Counted from the first letter of the stretch, positions 8,159-17,592 are shown. The stretch is 52,739 nt of DNA from Flavobacteriaceae bacterium (GCA_018260565.1 JAGLAZ010000011.1:1-52739), one strand, 5' to 3'. Translations and numbers: made by a program. Notes: generated from the letters alone by a model not told the origin.

Positions 8159-10027
8159 ATGCAAGGAAAAATAAATGTATCAGTGGAAAATATATTTCCA
8201 CTAATTAAAAGATTTCTTTATTCAGATCACGAAATATTTTTAAGAGAACTTATTTCCAATGCCACAGATGCATCACTAAAATTAAAACATCTCGCTGGAA
8301 TTGGAGAAGCGGAAGTAGATTACACAGATCCCCGTATTGATGTAAAATTAGATAAGGAACAAAAAACCCTGACAATTTCTGACAATGGAATTGGGATGAC
8401 TGCAGAAGAGGTAGAGAAATATATCAACCAAGTCGCTTTTTCAGGAGCAGAAGAATTTTTGGAAAAGTATAAGGACTCCGCAAAAGATTCCGGAATTATT
8501 GGACATTTCGGGTTAGGTTTTTACAGTGCCTTTATGGTAGCTGAGCGCGTAGAAATTATTACAAAAAGTTACAAAGATTCCCCTGCTGTGCATTGGTCTT
8601 GTGATGGTAGTCCCAATTTTACTTTGGAAGAAACAGATGAAAAATCCAATCATGGAACAGATATCGTCCTTCATATTGCGGAAGACAGCACAGAGTTTTT
8701 AGAAGAAGGCAGAATTCGTGAATTACTACGCAAGTATAATAGATTCATGCCAGTGCCCATCCAAATGGGAACAAAAACAGAAAGCCTCAATCTTCCTGAA
8801 GATGCCCCTGAGGATGCAGTGGCGGAAACTATAGAGGTGCCTAATATCATTAACAATCCTACTCCTGCATGGACTAAAATGCCTTCTCAACTTACAGATG
8901 AAGACTATAAAGCCTTCTATCATGAGCTGTATCCTATGCAGTTTGATGAGCCTCTTTTTCATATTCATCTGAATGTAGATTATCCATTTAACCTGACAGG
9001 AATTTTATTTTTTCCTAAACTTGGAAATAATATTAATATAGAAAAGGATAAAATCCAGCTATATCAAAACCAAGTATTTGTAACTGATGAGGTACAAGGG
9101 ATAGTACCAGATTTCTTATTGCTTCTTCGTGGAGTTATTGATTCTCCAGACATTCCGCTTAATGTAAGCCGCTCTTATTTGCAGGCAGATGGGGAGGTGA
9201 AAAAGATTAGTAATTATATCACTAAAAAGGTGGGGGACCGGTTGACATCCCTAATGAAAGAAGATCGAGAAGCTTTTGAGCAAAAATGGAAGGATATCAA
9301 GGTAGTGATAGAATACGGAATGGTTACCGACGATAAATTTTATGAAAGAGCAAAAAGTTTCAGTCTCTTTCCTACCGTGTCAGGAAAGAATTACTTATGG
9401 GATGAACTTCTAGAGGAAGTTCAAAAAAATCAAGTAGATAAGGAGGGAAATACCATTATTCTCTATACCACAGATGCTGCAGCACAAGATACCTACATTC
9501 AAAGTGCAGAGGCAAAAGGTTATAGCGTAGTCGTATTAGATTCACCGCTAACACCTCATTTAATTCAAAAACTAGAGGAAAAAAACGAAAAGGTGAGATT
9601 TGCTCGGGTGGATGCCGATCATATCAACCAACTCATTGCGAAAGAGGAAAACAGCGTTTCACTATTAAATGAGGAGGAGAAAGAGGAATTGAAAAAAATT
9701 GCAGAAAGTGTAGCTACAGAGCAAAACTATCAGGTAAAAATAGAAGATCTCTCTAGCGAAGATTTACCTGTAAGCCTTACTCAACCAGAGTTTTTCCGCA
9801 GAATGAAGGATATGCAACAGCTAGGTGGCGGTATGATGGGTATGGGAATGCCAGAAATGTATCAACTGGTTATAAATTCTAACTCTTCATGGACCAAAAA
9901 GCTACTTTCCGAGGAAAATGAAGAGGCGAAAAAGACAATGATGGAAAAAGCTGTTCAGTTAGCAAAGCTGTCTCAAGGGTTATTAAAAGGGAAAGATTTA
10001 ACTTCTTTTATTAAGTCATCCTTCTAA
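8159..10027 (+). CDS. htpG: Molecular chaperone HtpG (Hsp90)
   Basis: 622 residues, full length. The GHKL ATPase domain is clear: E30 and N34 in RELISNATDASLK, D75 in DNGIGM, and the glycine-rich lid GHFGLGFYSAFM near 115-125. The middle and C-terminal dimerisation domains follow, ending with a Gly/Met-rich stretch (QLGGGMMGMGM) and the KKLLSEE helix. It is a cytosolic ATP-dependent chaperone. The last ~290 bp of the gene, with the following intergenic region, have been copied ~1 kb downstream (10733-11023), but this original copy is intact. Confidence 0.97.
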   Translation: MQGKINVSVENIFPLIKRFLYSDHEIFLRELISNATDASLKLKHLAGIGEAEVDYTDPRIDVKLDKEQKTLTISDNGIGMTAEEVEKYINQVAFSGAEEFLEKYKDSAKDSGIIGHFGLGFYSAFMVAERVEIITKSYKDSPAVHWSCDGSPNFTLEETDEKSNHGTDIVLHIAEDSTEFLEEGRIRELLRKYNRFMPVPIQMGTKTESLNLPEDAPEDAVAETIEVPNIINNPTPAWTKMPSQLTDEDYKAFYHELYPMQFDEPLFHIHLNVDYPFNLTGILFFPKLGNNINIEKDKIQLYQNQVFVTDEVQGIVPDFLLLLRGVIDSPDIPLNVSRSYLQADGEVKKISNYITKKVGDRLTSLMKEDREAFEQKWKDIKVVIEYGMVTDDKFYERAKSFSLFPTVSGKNYLWDELLEEVQKNQVDKEGNTIILYTTDAAAQDTYIQSAEAKGYSVVVLDSPLTPHLIQKLEEKNEKVRFARVDADHINQLIAKEENSVSLLNEEEKEELKKIAESVATEQNYQVKIEDLSSEDLPVSLTQPEFFRRMKDMQQLGGGMMGMGMPEMYQLVINSNSSWTKKLLSEENEEAKKTMMEKAVQLAKLSQGLLKGKDLTSFIKSSF

Positions 10028-10103
10028 AATAAAACTGCTGAGAAAAAGAATTATTTCCTTCGTCTAAAATATTTAATTAAATTTAAGTACTAATTTTAAT
10101 TTA

Positions 10104-10331
10104 ATGAAGAAAATATTTACCATCTCAGCAGTTTTTATACTTACTTTGGGATATGCTCAAAGTACTGCTACAGATATATTTGCAACAAAAAATATAGATA
10201 GAAAAGAAATTACTGCCAATCTTTTTACTGAGTACCAAAATGCCGATAATATGCTTAAGGAGCAATCCATGTATAATATTTGTGTCAATTATTTGGTAGC
10301 TGCAGAGCAAAACCATCAGGTAATTATATAA
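10104..10331 (+). pseudogene. Truncated copy of the secreted protein gene at 11101
   Basis: Its first ~66 codons differ from the complete gene at 11101-11667 at about four residues (signal peptide MKKIFTISAVF, then TATDIFATKNIDRKEITANL). At GTAGCTGCAGAGCAAAACCATCAGG (from about 10296) the sequence switches into htpG sequence, and the frame ends at 10331 with an unrelated tail. It is a by-product of a tandem duplication. A short secreted peptide could still be made from it, but it lacks two thirds of the protein. Confidence 0.85.
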
Positions 10332-10340
10332 ATAGATATT

Positions 10341-10514
10341 ATGGATACCATTTTTTGGATTTGTGTTAAAATAATGCAAGTGATGAGCAATATAATTGGG
10401 ATTACTTACCAACAGTTAAATGTAATATTATTTGTAATATTTCACCCCACAATCACTTTATTTTTCTTTTACAAGTATATGAAATATAAGAAAAAATATA
10501 AAACACTACGATAA
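10341..10514 (+). CDS. Small membrane protein, 57 residues
   Basis: ATG 10341 to TAA 10514 encodes MDTIFWICVKIMQVMSNIIG then a hydrophobic segment (NVILFVIFHPTITLFFFYKY) and a basic tail (KYKKKYKTLR). One or two membrane helices with a positive C-terminus are predicted by eye. A strong terminator follows within a few bases, which supports a real transcription unit. It lies entirely inside the insertion. The family is not named, though small proteins of this look are common in flavobacterial accessory DNA. Confidence 0.55.
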   Translation: MDTIFWICVKIMQVMSNIIGITYQQLNVILFVIFHPTITLFFFYKYMKYKKKYKTLR

Positions 10515-10516
10515 TA

Positions 10517-10558
10517 AAATCCCCCATTTCCTTAATTGGATTTGGGGGATTTTTTTTA
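10517..10558 (+). terminator. Rho-independent terminator
   Basis: AAATCCCCCA and TGGGGGATTT form a 10-bp stem followed by T8. It lies 2 bp after the small membrane-protein gene. Confidence 0.85.
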
Positions 10559-10567
10559 TTTCCACAA

Positions 10568-10735
10568 TCAACTTTTAAAACTATCAACTAATTTGGACAA
10601 TCTTTCAATATCTTTTCGTATGGATTCAACCTTCTCCTCATCAATATAATGCCTTCCCATTTTGGGTTGAGTTATAAAATTCAACTCCGATTTCTTGGCA
10701 TTGAGTAAATCCTTAGAATCTTTCAATCTTATAAA
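10568..10735 (-). pseudogene. C-terminal fragment of an unknown gene
   Basis: The minus-strand frame reads IRLKDSKDLLNAKKSELNF, then PKMGRHYIDEEKVESIRKDI and ends LVDSFKS. It is a charged, coiled-coil-like tail without a start codon, cut off at the right border of the insertion. It converges on the terminator at 10517-10558. The parent family is not recognised. Confidence 0.45.
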
Positions 10736-11023
10736 ATAGAAGATCTCTCTAGCGAAGAATTACCTGTAAGCCTTACTCAACCAGAGTATTTCCGCAGAAT
10801 AAAGGTTATGCAACAGCTAGGTGGCGGTATGATGGGTATGGGAATGCCAGAAATGTATCAACTGGTTATAAATTCTAACTCTCTATAGAACAAAAAGCTA
10901 CTTTCTAAGGAAAATGAAGAAGAGAAAAAGGCAATGATGGAAAAAGCTGTTCATTTAGCAAAGCTGTCTCAAGGATTATTAAAAGGGAAAGAAATAACTT
11001 CTTTTATTTAGTCATCATTCTGA
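10733..11023 (+). pseudogene. Duplicated 3' end of htpG
   Basis: Collinear with htpG 9737-10027 at a constant offset of 996 bp without indels, roughly 90% identical by eye. It has decayed: the codon for Trp in NSSWTKK is now TAG (LYRTKS region, near 10886), a second TAG precedes the end, and the terminal stop is TGA. There is no start codon. The intergenic region upstream of the following gene is part of the same duplication. Confidence 0.9.
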
Positions 11024-11100
11024 AATAAAAACTGCTGAGAAAAAGAATTATTTCCTTCGTTTAAAATATTTAATTAAATTTGAGTACTAATTTTAATTAA

Positions 11101-11667
11101 ATGAAGAAAATATTTACCATCTCAGCAGTTTTTATGCTAGCTTTAGGATATGCTCAAAATACTGCTACAGATATATTTGCAACAAAAAATATAGATAGAA
11201 AAGAAATTACTGCTAATCTTTTTACTGAGTATCAGAATGCCGATAATATGCTTAAGGAGCAATCCATGTATAAAATTTGTGTTAATTATTTGGTAGCTGC
11301 AGCAGAGCAAAAGAGAGCTGGTAACGCGGACGGTGTTTTATATAATGCTTCTCAAGCAATAAAGATGGCAGATTCGGCAGCACTTTCGTTTCAAAATGAT
11401 TCTTTTCTTATCATTTCTGCTATAGCCAATAAAATGATGGCAGATTCAGTAGCAAAAGAAGGACGCGCTCGATATCTGGATATAGCAATGAAAAAGTTCA
11501 ATGCGATCCCGGAAAATTTAAAATCTGGCACAGATTATCTAGCAGCACAGTTTGTTTTTGCCAAAACACAGGCAGAAAAATCTGCTATCGTTAGAAAATC
11601 GAAATCTTTGTTACCTGAATCCAGAATTGATGCTGAACGCACGCTTTGGGGCGCTGATATTTTCTAA
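11101..11667 (+). CDS. Secreted protein of unknown function
   Basis: 188 residues with a clear Sec signal peptide (MKKIFTISAVFMLALGYAQN, cleavage likely after YAQ). The mature part is helical and Ala/Lys-rich (YLVAAAEQKRAGNADGVLYN, YLDIAMKKFNAIPENLKSG), reminiscent of TPR-like helices, with no recognised catalytic motif. It follows the htpG-tail duplication, and the truncated twin at 10104 shares the same promoter region. It is likely periplasmic. A terminator follows at 11686. I cannot name the family. Confidence 0.8.
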   Translation: MKKIFTISAVFMLALGYAQNTATDIFATKNIDRKEITANLFTEYQNADNMLKEQSMYKICVNYLVAAAEQKRAGNADGVLYNASQAIKMADSAALSFQNDSFLIISAIANKMMADSVAKEGRARYLDIAMKKFNAIPENLKSGTDYLAAQFVFAKTQAEKSAIVRKSKSLLPESRIDAERTLWGADIF

Positions 11668-11685
11668 AATTTAAATACTTATAAA

Positions 11686-11716
11686 TAAGATCCGTATATA
11701 TTGCGGATCTTTTTTT
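11686..11716 (+). terminator. Rho-independent terminator
   Basis: AGATCCG pairs with CGGATCT around a 9-nt AT loop, followed by T7. Confidence 0.8.
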
Positions 11717-11821
11717 GATTCTACTACGGCCTGTCGCTAAGAAGCATATATTAAACGTATAATTCATATTCCGCTTTTATTTCGTGTGAACTTGTTTACT
11801 AAAGCACAATAAGTTCCTCTT

Positions 11822-12160
11822 GATAACATTTTAGACAATATTACTAATGGAATGCATTTGAAGGATTTTAACGGGGTTTTAAATAAATACACCGGCACCT
11901 GACAGGCGACTGTGAAAAATAAGCAAATAAAATTAGTGATTGTGAAGGATCAAAACCGCCAAATCCTAATTTTCTTCAGCGATGCCTTATTGATGCGGTA
12001 TGATAAAGATTAATAGACTGTTGCTGGATTTAACGATGGGCATTACGAGGTAGAGACGACGCACCTGTCTGAACTTACCTGCTCAGAATTACAGGCCGCA
12101 CAAACTGTAGATATCAAACTGCCCTACAAAACGGATGATATTATTTTTACCAAGCAGTAA
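11822..12160 (+). pseudogene. Degraded DUF6705-like protein gene
   Basis: One frame reads DNILDNITNGMHLKDFNGVL, NKYTGT(stop)QATVKNKQIKLVIVKD, SDALLMRYDKD(two stops)TVAGFNDGHYEVETTHLSEL and ends LPYKTDDIIFTKQ. Stops are TGA at 11900 (where Trp is expected in GTW), TAA 12011 and TAG 12014. The GTW...K...L.I pattern is that of small secreted DUF6705-type Bacteroidota proteins. The N-terminal signal peptide part is missing. The family assignment is tentative; the broken state is plain. Confidence 0.55.
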
Positions 12161-12188
12161 ACAGTAATTAAAGATTGCCTTATTTAAT

Positions 12189-13157
12189 TCAAACCAAATC
12201 TAAAACCCGCTGGAGTGGAAAAGTCTCCTTGCAGGCATAATCCCCACGAAAGCATGCCTTGTTTCCAAACACGGAGCAAGGCCTACACGTAAGGTCATCC
12301 TGTCCCACAGCGTCTTCCCATTGCTGTCCATAGCCTAAAAACCCTGCAAATGGATGCGTGGCGCACCAGATAGAAATGCAGCGGGTTCCGGCCCAACTAG
12401 CGAGATGCATATTGGCAGAATCCATGGAAATCATCACTTTTAAATGTGATATTAGGTCAACTTCTTGCTCAATGCCCATAGTTCCGGCCACGCAGTAGGC
12501 ATTTGGGAATTTTTGCGACCAATTCTCCAAAACTTCTATTTCCTCCGGGCCTCCACCAAATAAATATACTTCATCTTTTTCCAGAAGTGCTCTAAGTAAA
12601 AGTTCACTTTTTGCTAATGGAAGCATTTTTCCAATATGCTGTGCAAAAGGTGAAAAACCTATACCTTTTCGTTGAGTGTTGCCGTTTTTTTGTGCCAAAT
12701 TTTGCGATAACTGGATTTTAATTCCGAGTTCTCGGAAGACATCAGCGTAGCGCTCAACGGTACTTTTTAAGGGTGTTTTACTTACGTTGAGAGGCGCTGT
12801 GAGGTTCTCTTTCTCTTCTTTTCCTTTATTTATTACTTGCACCGGGATGTTATGGAAAGAAAATAGGCGGGTAAGAAATTTGCTACGGATTACATTATGC
12901 AGATCGGCAACAGCATCTATTTTGTGCTGAGCTCTAATATTTTTAAAAAAAGTATACAGCCCACCCAGTCCCCTTTTTTCATCCAAATCCAGTCCTATAA
13001 ATTCCACCCTTGGGATTTGTTCAAAGAAATAGCCGTATTTTAATCTACTTACAAAGAGTAATTCCAGATTTGGATTTTGGGCCATCATTTCTCGGACTAC
13101 TGTCGCCGCCATAATCACATCCCCAAAAGCTGAAAAACGATAGGCCAAAACTTTCAT
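12189..13157 (-). CDS. Glycosyltransferase family 9 (heptosyltransferase-like)
   Basis: 322 residues. N-terminal FSAFGDVIMAATVVREM is the GT9 acceptor-side motif; the C-terminal half has MISMDSANMHLASWAGTRCI, the nucleotide-sugar site of the family, and a Cys-rich tail (CRPCSVFGNKACFRGDYAC) common in Bacteroidota GT9 enzymes. GT9 enzymes transfer heptose or related sugars to lipopolysaccharide core on the cytosolic face of the inner membrane. It is the last gene of a four-gene minus-strand operon, overlapping SufE by one base. The actual sugar is not deducible. Confidence 0.88.
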   Translation of the reverse strand: MKVLAYRFSAFGDVIMAATVVREMMAQNPNLELLFVSRLKYGYFFEQIPRVEFIGLDLDEKRGLGGLYTFFKNIRAQHKIDAVADLHNVIRSKFLTRLFSFHNIPVQVINKGKEEKENLTAPLNVSKTPLKSTVERYADVFRELGIKIQLSQNLAQKNGNTQRKGIGFSPFAQHIGKMLPLAKSELLLRALLEKDEVYLFGGGPEEIEVLENWSQKFPNAYCVAGTMGIEQEVDLISHLKVMISMDSANMHLASWAGTRCISIWCATHPFAGFLGYGQQWEDAVGQDDLTCRPCSVFGNKACFRGDYACKETFPLQRVLDLV

Positions 13158-13582
13158 TATCTGTTTAGCTTAGATTGATAAGCCACAGCATAGTATTTTA
13201 TTTGCTGAATCATTGCCATAAGACCATTGGCGCGGGAAGGGGAAAGAAATTCATGCAGACCTATTTTTTCAATGAAACTGAAATCTGCAGCAAGAATATC
13301 TTTCACAGGTTGGCCACTGTATAATTCTACTAATAGTGCGGCAATACCTTTAGGCAAGATTCCATCAGAATCTGCTTCGAAATGGAGAATATCTCCCTCC
13401 AAATATGCATCCAGCCACACTTTGGACTGGCAACCGCGGATCAAGTTATTGTCTATTTTTTTTTTGGCAGACATTTCCGGCAATTGTTTACCTAAATCTA
13501 TAATATAAGAATAGCGCTCTTCCCAATTTTCTAAAAATTGAAAATTTTCTATTATTTCGTTTTCTTTTTCTTGAATTGTCAT
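13157..13582 (-). CDS. SufE-family sulfur acceptor protein
   Basis: About 141 residues. RGCQSKVWL carries the sulfur-accepting cysteine; from ATG 13582 it is C51, the number in E. coli SufE, so I prefer this start over ATG 13588, which adds two residues. SufE takes persulfide sulfur from SufS and passes it to the SufBCD scaffold for Fe-S cluster assembly. Here no suf genes are adjacent: it is sandwiched between two glycosyltransferase genes, 1 bp overlapping the downstream one, so it is probably co-transcribed with envelope-sugar genes. Confidence 0.9.
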   Translation of the reverse strand: MTIQEKENEIIENFQFLENWEERYSYIIDLGKQLPEMSAKKKIDNNLIRGCQSKVWLDAYLEGDILHFEADSDGILPKGIAALLVELYSGQPVKDILAADFSFIEKIGLHEFLSPSRANGLMAMIQQIKYYAVAYQSKLNR

Positions 13583-13589
13583 TAGCATG

Positions 13590-14681
13590 CTACATTTGCG
13601 AAGCTTCCCATACAGCTTCTATAATATTTTTTTCTTCATTCTCCCAGCAAAGTTCTCGGGCAGCGGAATCCAGATCTGGGAGATAATGTGCGCGTCCGTT
13701 TTTTACTATTTTGTTTAATCCAGCTGCTATATTTTCTGGCTTATGGTCAGTAAGTATTTCTCCTATATGATAAGTTGAAAAAATACGTTCTATTTCAGGA
13801 AAATGAATACCTAAAACCGGGACGCGTGCTTGTATATAATCACAGATTTTATTAGGTAATGAATAAAGATAAGATACACCGGCATTTTCTTCCAAACTTA
13901 CACCTACCGCTGCTTCACGGGTAACTTTCAGTAAATCGTGTGGTAAAAGTTTGCCCAAAAATTCTACTTGTGCAGAAATGCCTAATTCTTTTACCTTGTT
14001 TTCTAGATAAATTCGGAGCGGGCCGTCTCCCGCAATTTTTAGGTAAAAAGAAGAATCTAACTGTATAGCCTCTAATAAAGGGAAGAGTCCACGAGAAGGA
14101 TTGAGCACACCTTGGTACAATATAAAATCCTCATCCTTATTTTTGTTTTCTGGAATGAAGTTTTGATATTTAGGAACATTCCTCACTATGCGTGGTTGTA
14201 CACCGTATTTTTTCTCATACCATTCAGCATAACTTTGTGATTCTGTAATACATACGGGAATTTTTGGCACATAATAGTTTTCTAAAACCCGCCAAATCTT
14301 TTGACTTAATTTGCCTTGTATAGCCGGCATTTCAGAAAATATTTCATGGTGATCCGCTATGATACTGCATCCCAACTTTTTGGCAGCTGTAAAACTTGCA
14401 GGAATAGCATCTAAATCATTTACATAAACTAAATCTTTCGGTACTAGATTTTGGAATAAAGCGCAATACAATTTAAAATTAAATTCAGCATATGCTAATT
14501 TTAATGTTTTCGTCTTTATCGCTATTCGGTGGTAAGGATAAGGCAATTCCAATGGAATGGAATCATTCCAATCGCAACCAATAAAAAGTACAGAATGCCC
14601 ATCCTGAAGCAGTGTGTCACACGTTTTGCGTATGCGTTGGTCTGTAGTGAGACTACTAAATGCGGTAACGATAATTCTCAT
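13590..14681 (-). CDS. Glycosyltransferase family 4
   Basis: 363 residues with a GT-B fold. An N-terminal part with KTCDTLLQDGHSVLFIGCDW and DLVYVNDLDAIPA is followed by a C-terminal GT4 nucleotide-sugar domain (ILYQGVLNPSRGLFPLLEAI, LKIAGDGPLRIYL, VEFLGKLLPHDL, GVSLEENAGVSYLYSLPNK). Such enzymes build envelope polysaccharide or glycolipids at the inner membrane. It starts inside the end of the upstream small membrane-protein gene (4-bp overlap) and lies just before sufE, so it is part of the same operon. The sugar and acceptor are unknown. Confidence 0.9.
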   Translation of the reverse strand: MRIIVTAFSSLTTDQRIRKTCDTLLQDGHSVLFIGCDWNDSIPLELPYPYHRIAIKTKTLKLAYAEFNFKLYCALFQNLVPKDLVYVNDLDAIPASFTAAKKLGCSIIADHHEIFSEMPAIQGKLSQKIWRVLENYYVPKIPVCITESQSYAEWYEKKYGVQPRIVRNVPKYQNFIPENKNKDEDFILYQGVLNPSRGLFPLLEAIQLDSSFYLKIAGDGPLRIYLENKVKELGISAQVEFLGKLLPHDLLKVTREAAVGVSLEENAGVSYLYSLPNKICDYIQARVPVLGIHFPEIERIFSTYHIGEILTDHKPENIAAGLNKIVKNGRAHYLPDLDSAARELCWENEEKNIIEAVWEASQM

Positions 14682-14902
14682 TTAGTCAGCTGCTTTGGAA
14701 CAAAAATAAGATGGTAAGCATGAATGAAAAGTAGTATTGCATTTGGGATGATTATAGGCCAATTTTGGTTTAGTAAATACCCATAAATAACAAATAATAA
14801 ACAGCCAATAATATTAATAATCCTCACCATGCGCAGCTCCTTAACAATGAAACTTACTACGATAAACAAAGATGCTGCGTAGCCTATTATATTTTCATTC
14901 AT
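14678..14902 (-). CDS. Small YgjV-like inner-membrane protein
   Basis: 74 residues, almost entirely hydrophobic, with two to three membrane helices (IGYAASLFIVVSFIV, IINIIGCLLFVIYGYLL, IIPNAILLFIHAYHLIF). The pattern SLFIVVSFIVKELRMVRIINIIGCL fits the YgjV (Imp-YgjV) family. Its function is unknown. It is the first gene of the glycosyltransferase operon and its end overlaps the GT4 start. Confidence 0.75.
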   Translation of the reverse strand: MNENIIGYAASLFIVVSFIVKELRMVRIINIIGCLLFVIYGYLLNQNWPIIIPNAILLFIHAYHLIFVPKQLTK

Positions 14903-14979
14903 TTGTAAATATAATAATTTTAAAATATTACTATCTACTTCGGTAAGAATGTCAGTATTTCAATATGGTAAAGATTTTG

Positions 14980-15018
14980 TAGGTTTGATATACCACCGGT
15001 AATCAGTAATCCGGTAAT
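14980..15018 (+). promoter_or_regulatory. clpC promoter box and direct repeat
   Basis: TAGGTTTG (14980-14987) fits the Bacteroidota -7 box. Just downstream, CCGGTAAT occurs twice (14996-15003 and 15011-15018), near the predicted transcription start and 10 bp before the ATG. The repeat might be a regulator site; no known regulator is assigned. Confidence 0.4.
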
Positions 15019-15027
15019 TTTTTATTT

Positions 15028-17589
15028 ATGAATATCAAAAATTCCGTAGGGGTAACCCGTATATTAACGAAAAGCGTACGTGAGGCGGATAGATTAATGA
15101 GTGAATTCCTAAACACGGATCATCTCCTGTTGGGTATCATTACTACAGAAAACTCTGCTAGCGATATGCTTAAAACTATGGAGGCAGATTTACATGCGCT
15201 TCAAATAAAATTAGAACTTATCATAGCGCGCCAAAAAAGTTTGGTACAAAATAGTAAAAGAGAAAAAATTATTTTTACTAGAATGGCAGATCAGGCCTTT
15301 CTGAGGGCGAGTTTGGAAGCTAGTCACTATCGTGCGGAGGAGGTTAATAGTGTGCATCTACTTCTTGGGATATTGTACAAAAGTGAAGATCCATCTACTG
15401 TCATTTTAGAGGAAATGGGTCTAGATTATTCTACTGTTTCTAATGAATATCAATCAATTCTAAAAAATAATGGATTTGATGTTACGATGGGCAAATTTAA
15501 CGAAGAAGACGATGATGAGGATGAAAGTTTCAGCCCAGGAGAAAATACACCTCCCAAAAGACATGGGTTAGGTACGAACTCAGGAAAATCAAATACGCCT
15601 ACATTAGACAATTATGGGAGGGATCTTACATCTCTAGCAGCATCTGGAAAACTAGATCCTGTAATTGGTAGAGAAAAAGAAATTGAAAGAGTTTCCCAAA
15701 TCCTATCAAGAAGAAAAAAAAATAACCCACTTCTTATCGGAGAACCTGGGGTAGGTAAATCTGCCATTGCAGAAGGTTTAGCCCTCCGTATTCAACAAAG
15801 AAATGTTTCTCGGGTTTTATTAAATAAAAGAGTAATAGCCCTGGATCTTGCAAGCCTTATTGCAGGTACTAAATATAGAGGTCAGTTTGAAGAGAGAATG
15901 AAGGCGATTATGACGGAGCTTGAAAGAAATAAAGATGTAATTTTATTCATTGATGAACTCCATACTATTGTAGGAGCAGGTAGCGCCAGTGGTTCATTAG
16001 ACGCATCTAATATGTTTAAGCCAGCATTGGCCCGGGGAGAGTTACAGTGTATTGGAGCTACTACCTTAGATGAATACCGTCAGCATATAGAGAAGGATGG
16101 AGCATTGGAACGTAGATTTCAAAAGGTGATGGTAGAGCCTACATCTGCAGAAGATACATTAGCAATCCTTCAGCAGATAAAGGATAAATATGAGGATCAC
16201 CATAATGTGCGTTACACAGAGGAAGCGCTTTTAGCCTGTGTAAATCTTACTACACGCTATATAACGGATCGTTTTCTTCCTGATAAAGCCATTGATGCCT
16301 TAGATGAAGCCGGAGCAAGAGTTTATATTAAAAATATGAAACTTCCAGATGAATTCATCCAACTGGAAGAAAAAATTGAACAGGTTAAAACGCAAAAAAA
16401 GATTGCTGTTCAGGCACAAGATTATCTTGAAGCTAGAAGGTTGAAAGATGAAGAAGAACGCCTTACTACAGAACAAACATTAGCACAAAAACAATGGGAG
16501 GATGAAATAAAACAATCTAGACCAGAAGTTTTGGAAGAGAATGTTGCGGAAATTGTTTCCATGATGAGCGGGGTGCCAGTAACCAAAGTAGGTAAAGACG
16601 AGATGGAAAAGCTGGCTCAAATGGACTCCAAACTACATGAACGTGTGGTGGGCCAAGAGGAAGCTGTGAAAAAAGTAGTAAAAGCTATTCAAAGAAACCG
16701 TGCTGGATTAAAAGATCCTAACCGTCCTATTGGAACCTTTATATTCTTAGGTACCACTGGTGTAGGAAAAACAGAACTTGCCAAGGTGATGGCCAAGGAG
16801 CTCTTTGAAAGTGATGATGCTCTTATCCGGATAGATATGAGTGAGTATATGGAGAAATTCGCTGTGTCGCGTTTGGTGGGTGCGCCTCCAGGATATGTTG
16901 GCTATGGTGAAGGGGGTCAGTTAACAGAAGCGGTACGCAAAAAACCTTATGCGGTTGTACTCTTAGACGAGATTGAAAAAGCGCATCCTGATGTATTCAA
17001 TATGCTATTACAAATCTTAGATGAAGGCCATATTACAGATAGTTTAGGTAGAAAAGTGGATTTCCGAAACACGATTATTATCCTAACTTCCAACATTGGT
17101 ACTAGGGATTTAAAAGATTTTGGTGATGGTGTTGGATTTGGAACGATAGCTAAAAAATCATCTACCGATGTTCGAGCGAGAGGAACCATAGAAAGTGCAT
17201 TGAAAAAAGCTTTTGCTCCGGAATTTCTTAATAGAATAGACGATATTATTTTCTTTAATGCTCTTCAGAAGGAGGATATTGAAAAAATAATAGATTTAGA
17301 ATTATCTAAACTTTATAGCAGACTGGATAAATTAGGGTATAGCATAAGCCTAACTCAAGAAGCCAAAGATTTCATTATTGAAAAAGGTTGGGATCGAGAT
17401 TTTGGTGCACGCCCTTTAAAAAGAGCAATCCAAAAATACATAGAAGATTTAGTGGCGGAAATGTTAGTAAATCGGCAGGTAAAAGAAGGTCAAACTGTAT
17501 TGCTAACAGTTAATGCCGAAAAAGATGCCTTAACAGGGACTACCCTAACAAAGAAAGAAGAGAAAGCTTTAGCCAAAGCCAAGGACTAA
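15028..17589 (+). CDS. clpC: Clp ATPase, ClpC type
   Basis: 853 residues. The N-terminal double Clp_N repeat (about 1-150) is followed by an acidic linker (EEDDDEDES, 159-167), AAA-1 with Walker [10 protein letters not shown] (K244) and Walker B VILFIDE (304-310), a UVR-type middle segment (about 446-480, [16 protein letters not shown]), and AAA-2 with Walker [10 protein letters not shown] (K581). The short UVR middle domain, rather than the long ClpB coiled coil, points to ClpC, the unfoldase partner of ClpP in protein quality control. clpP is not in this window. It is a single gene closed by a strong terminator. Confidence 0.93.
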   Translation: MNIKNSVGVTRILTKSVREADRLMSEFLNTDHLLLGIITTENSASDMLKTMEADLHALQIKLELIIARQKSLVQNSKREKIIFTRMADQAFLRASLEASHYRAEEVNSVHLLLGILYKSEDPSTVILEEMGLDYSTVSNEYQSILKNNGFDVTMGKFNEEDDDEDESFSPGENTPPKRHGLGTNSGKSNTPTLDNYGRDLTSLAASGKLDPVIGREKEIERVSQILSRRKKNNPLLIGEPGVGKSAIAEGLALRIQQRNVSRVLLNKRVIALDLASLIAGTKYRGQFEERMKAIMTELERNKDVILFIDELHTIVGAGSASGSLDASNMFKPALARGELQCIGATTLDEYRQHIEKDGALERRFQKVMVEPTSAEDTLAILQQIKDKYEDHHNVRYTEEALLACVNLTTRYITDRFLPDKAIDALDEAGARVYIKNMKLPDEFIQLEEKIEQVKTQKKIAVQAQDYLEARRLKDEEERLTTEQTLAQKQWEDEIKQSRPEVLEENVAEIVSMMSGVPVTKVGKDEMEKLAQMDSKLHERVVGQEEAVKKVVKAIQRNRAGLKDPNRPIGTFIFLGTTGVGKTELAKVMAKELFESDDALIRIDMSEYMEKFAVSRLVGAPPGYVGYGEGGQLTEAVRKKPYAVVLLDEIEKAHPDVFNMLLQILDEGHITDSLGRKVDFRNTIIILTSNIGTRDLKDFGDGVGFGTIAKKSSTDVRARGTIESALKKAFAPEFLNRIDDIIFFNALQKEDIEKIIDLELSKLYSRLDKLGYSISLTQEAKDFIIEKGWDRDFGARPLKRAIQKYIEDLVAEMLVNRQVKEGQTVLLTVNAEKDALTGTTLTKKEEKALAKAKD

Positions 17590-17592
17590 TAC

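Larger units (their letters stand above)
10324..10732. mobile_element. ~410-bp insertion in the duplication junction
   Basis: Both sides are htpG-derived: CATCAGGTAA to the left and AAAATAGAAGATC to the right, which are contiguous in intact htpG (9728-9748). The intervening sequence is foreign to the duplication. Near its edges are similar short strings, TTATATAAATAG (10324-10335) and TTATAAAATAG (10729-10739). It holds a 57-codon membrane-protein ORF, a terminator and a minus-strand gene fragment. No transposase or inverted ends are visible, so the mechanism is unknown. Confidence 0.6.
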
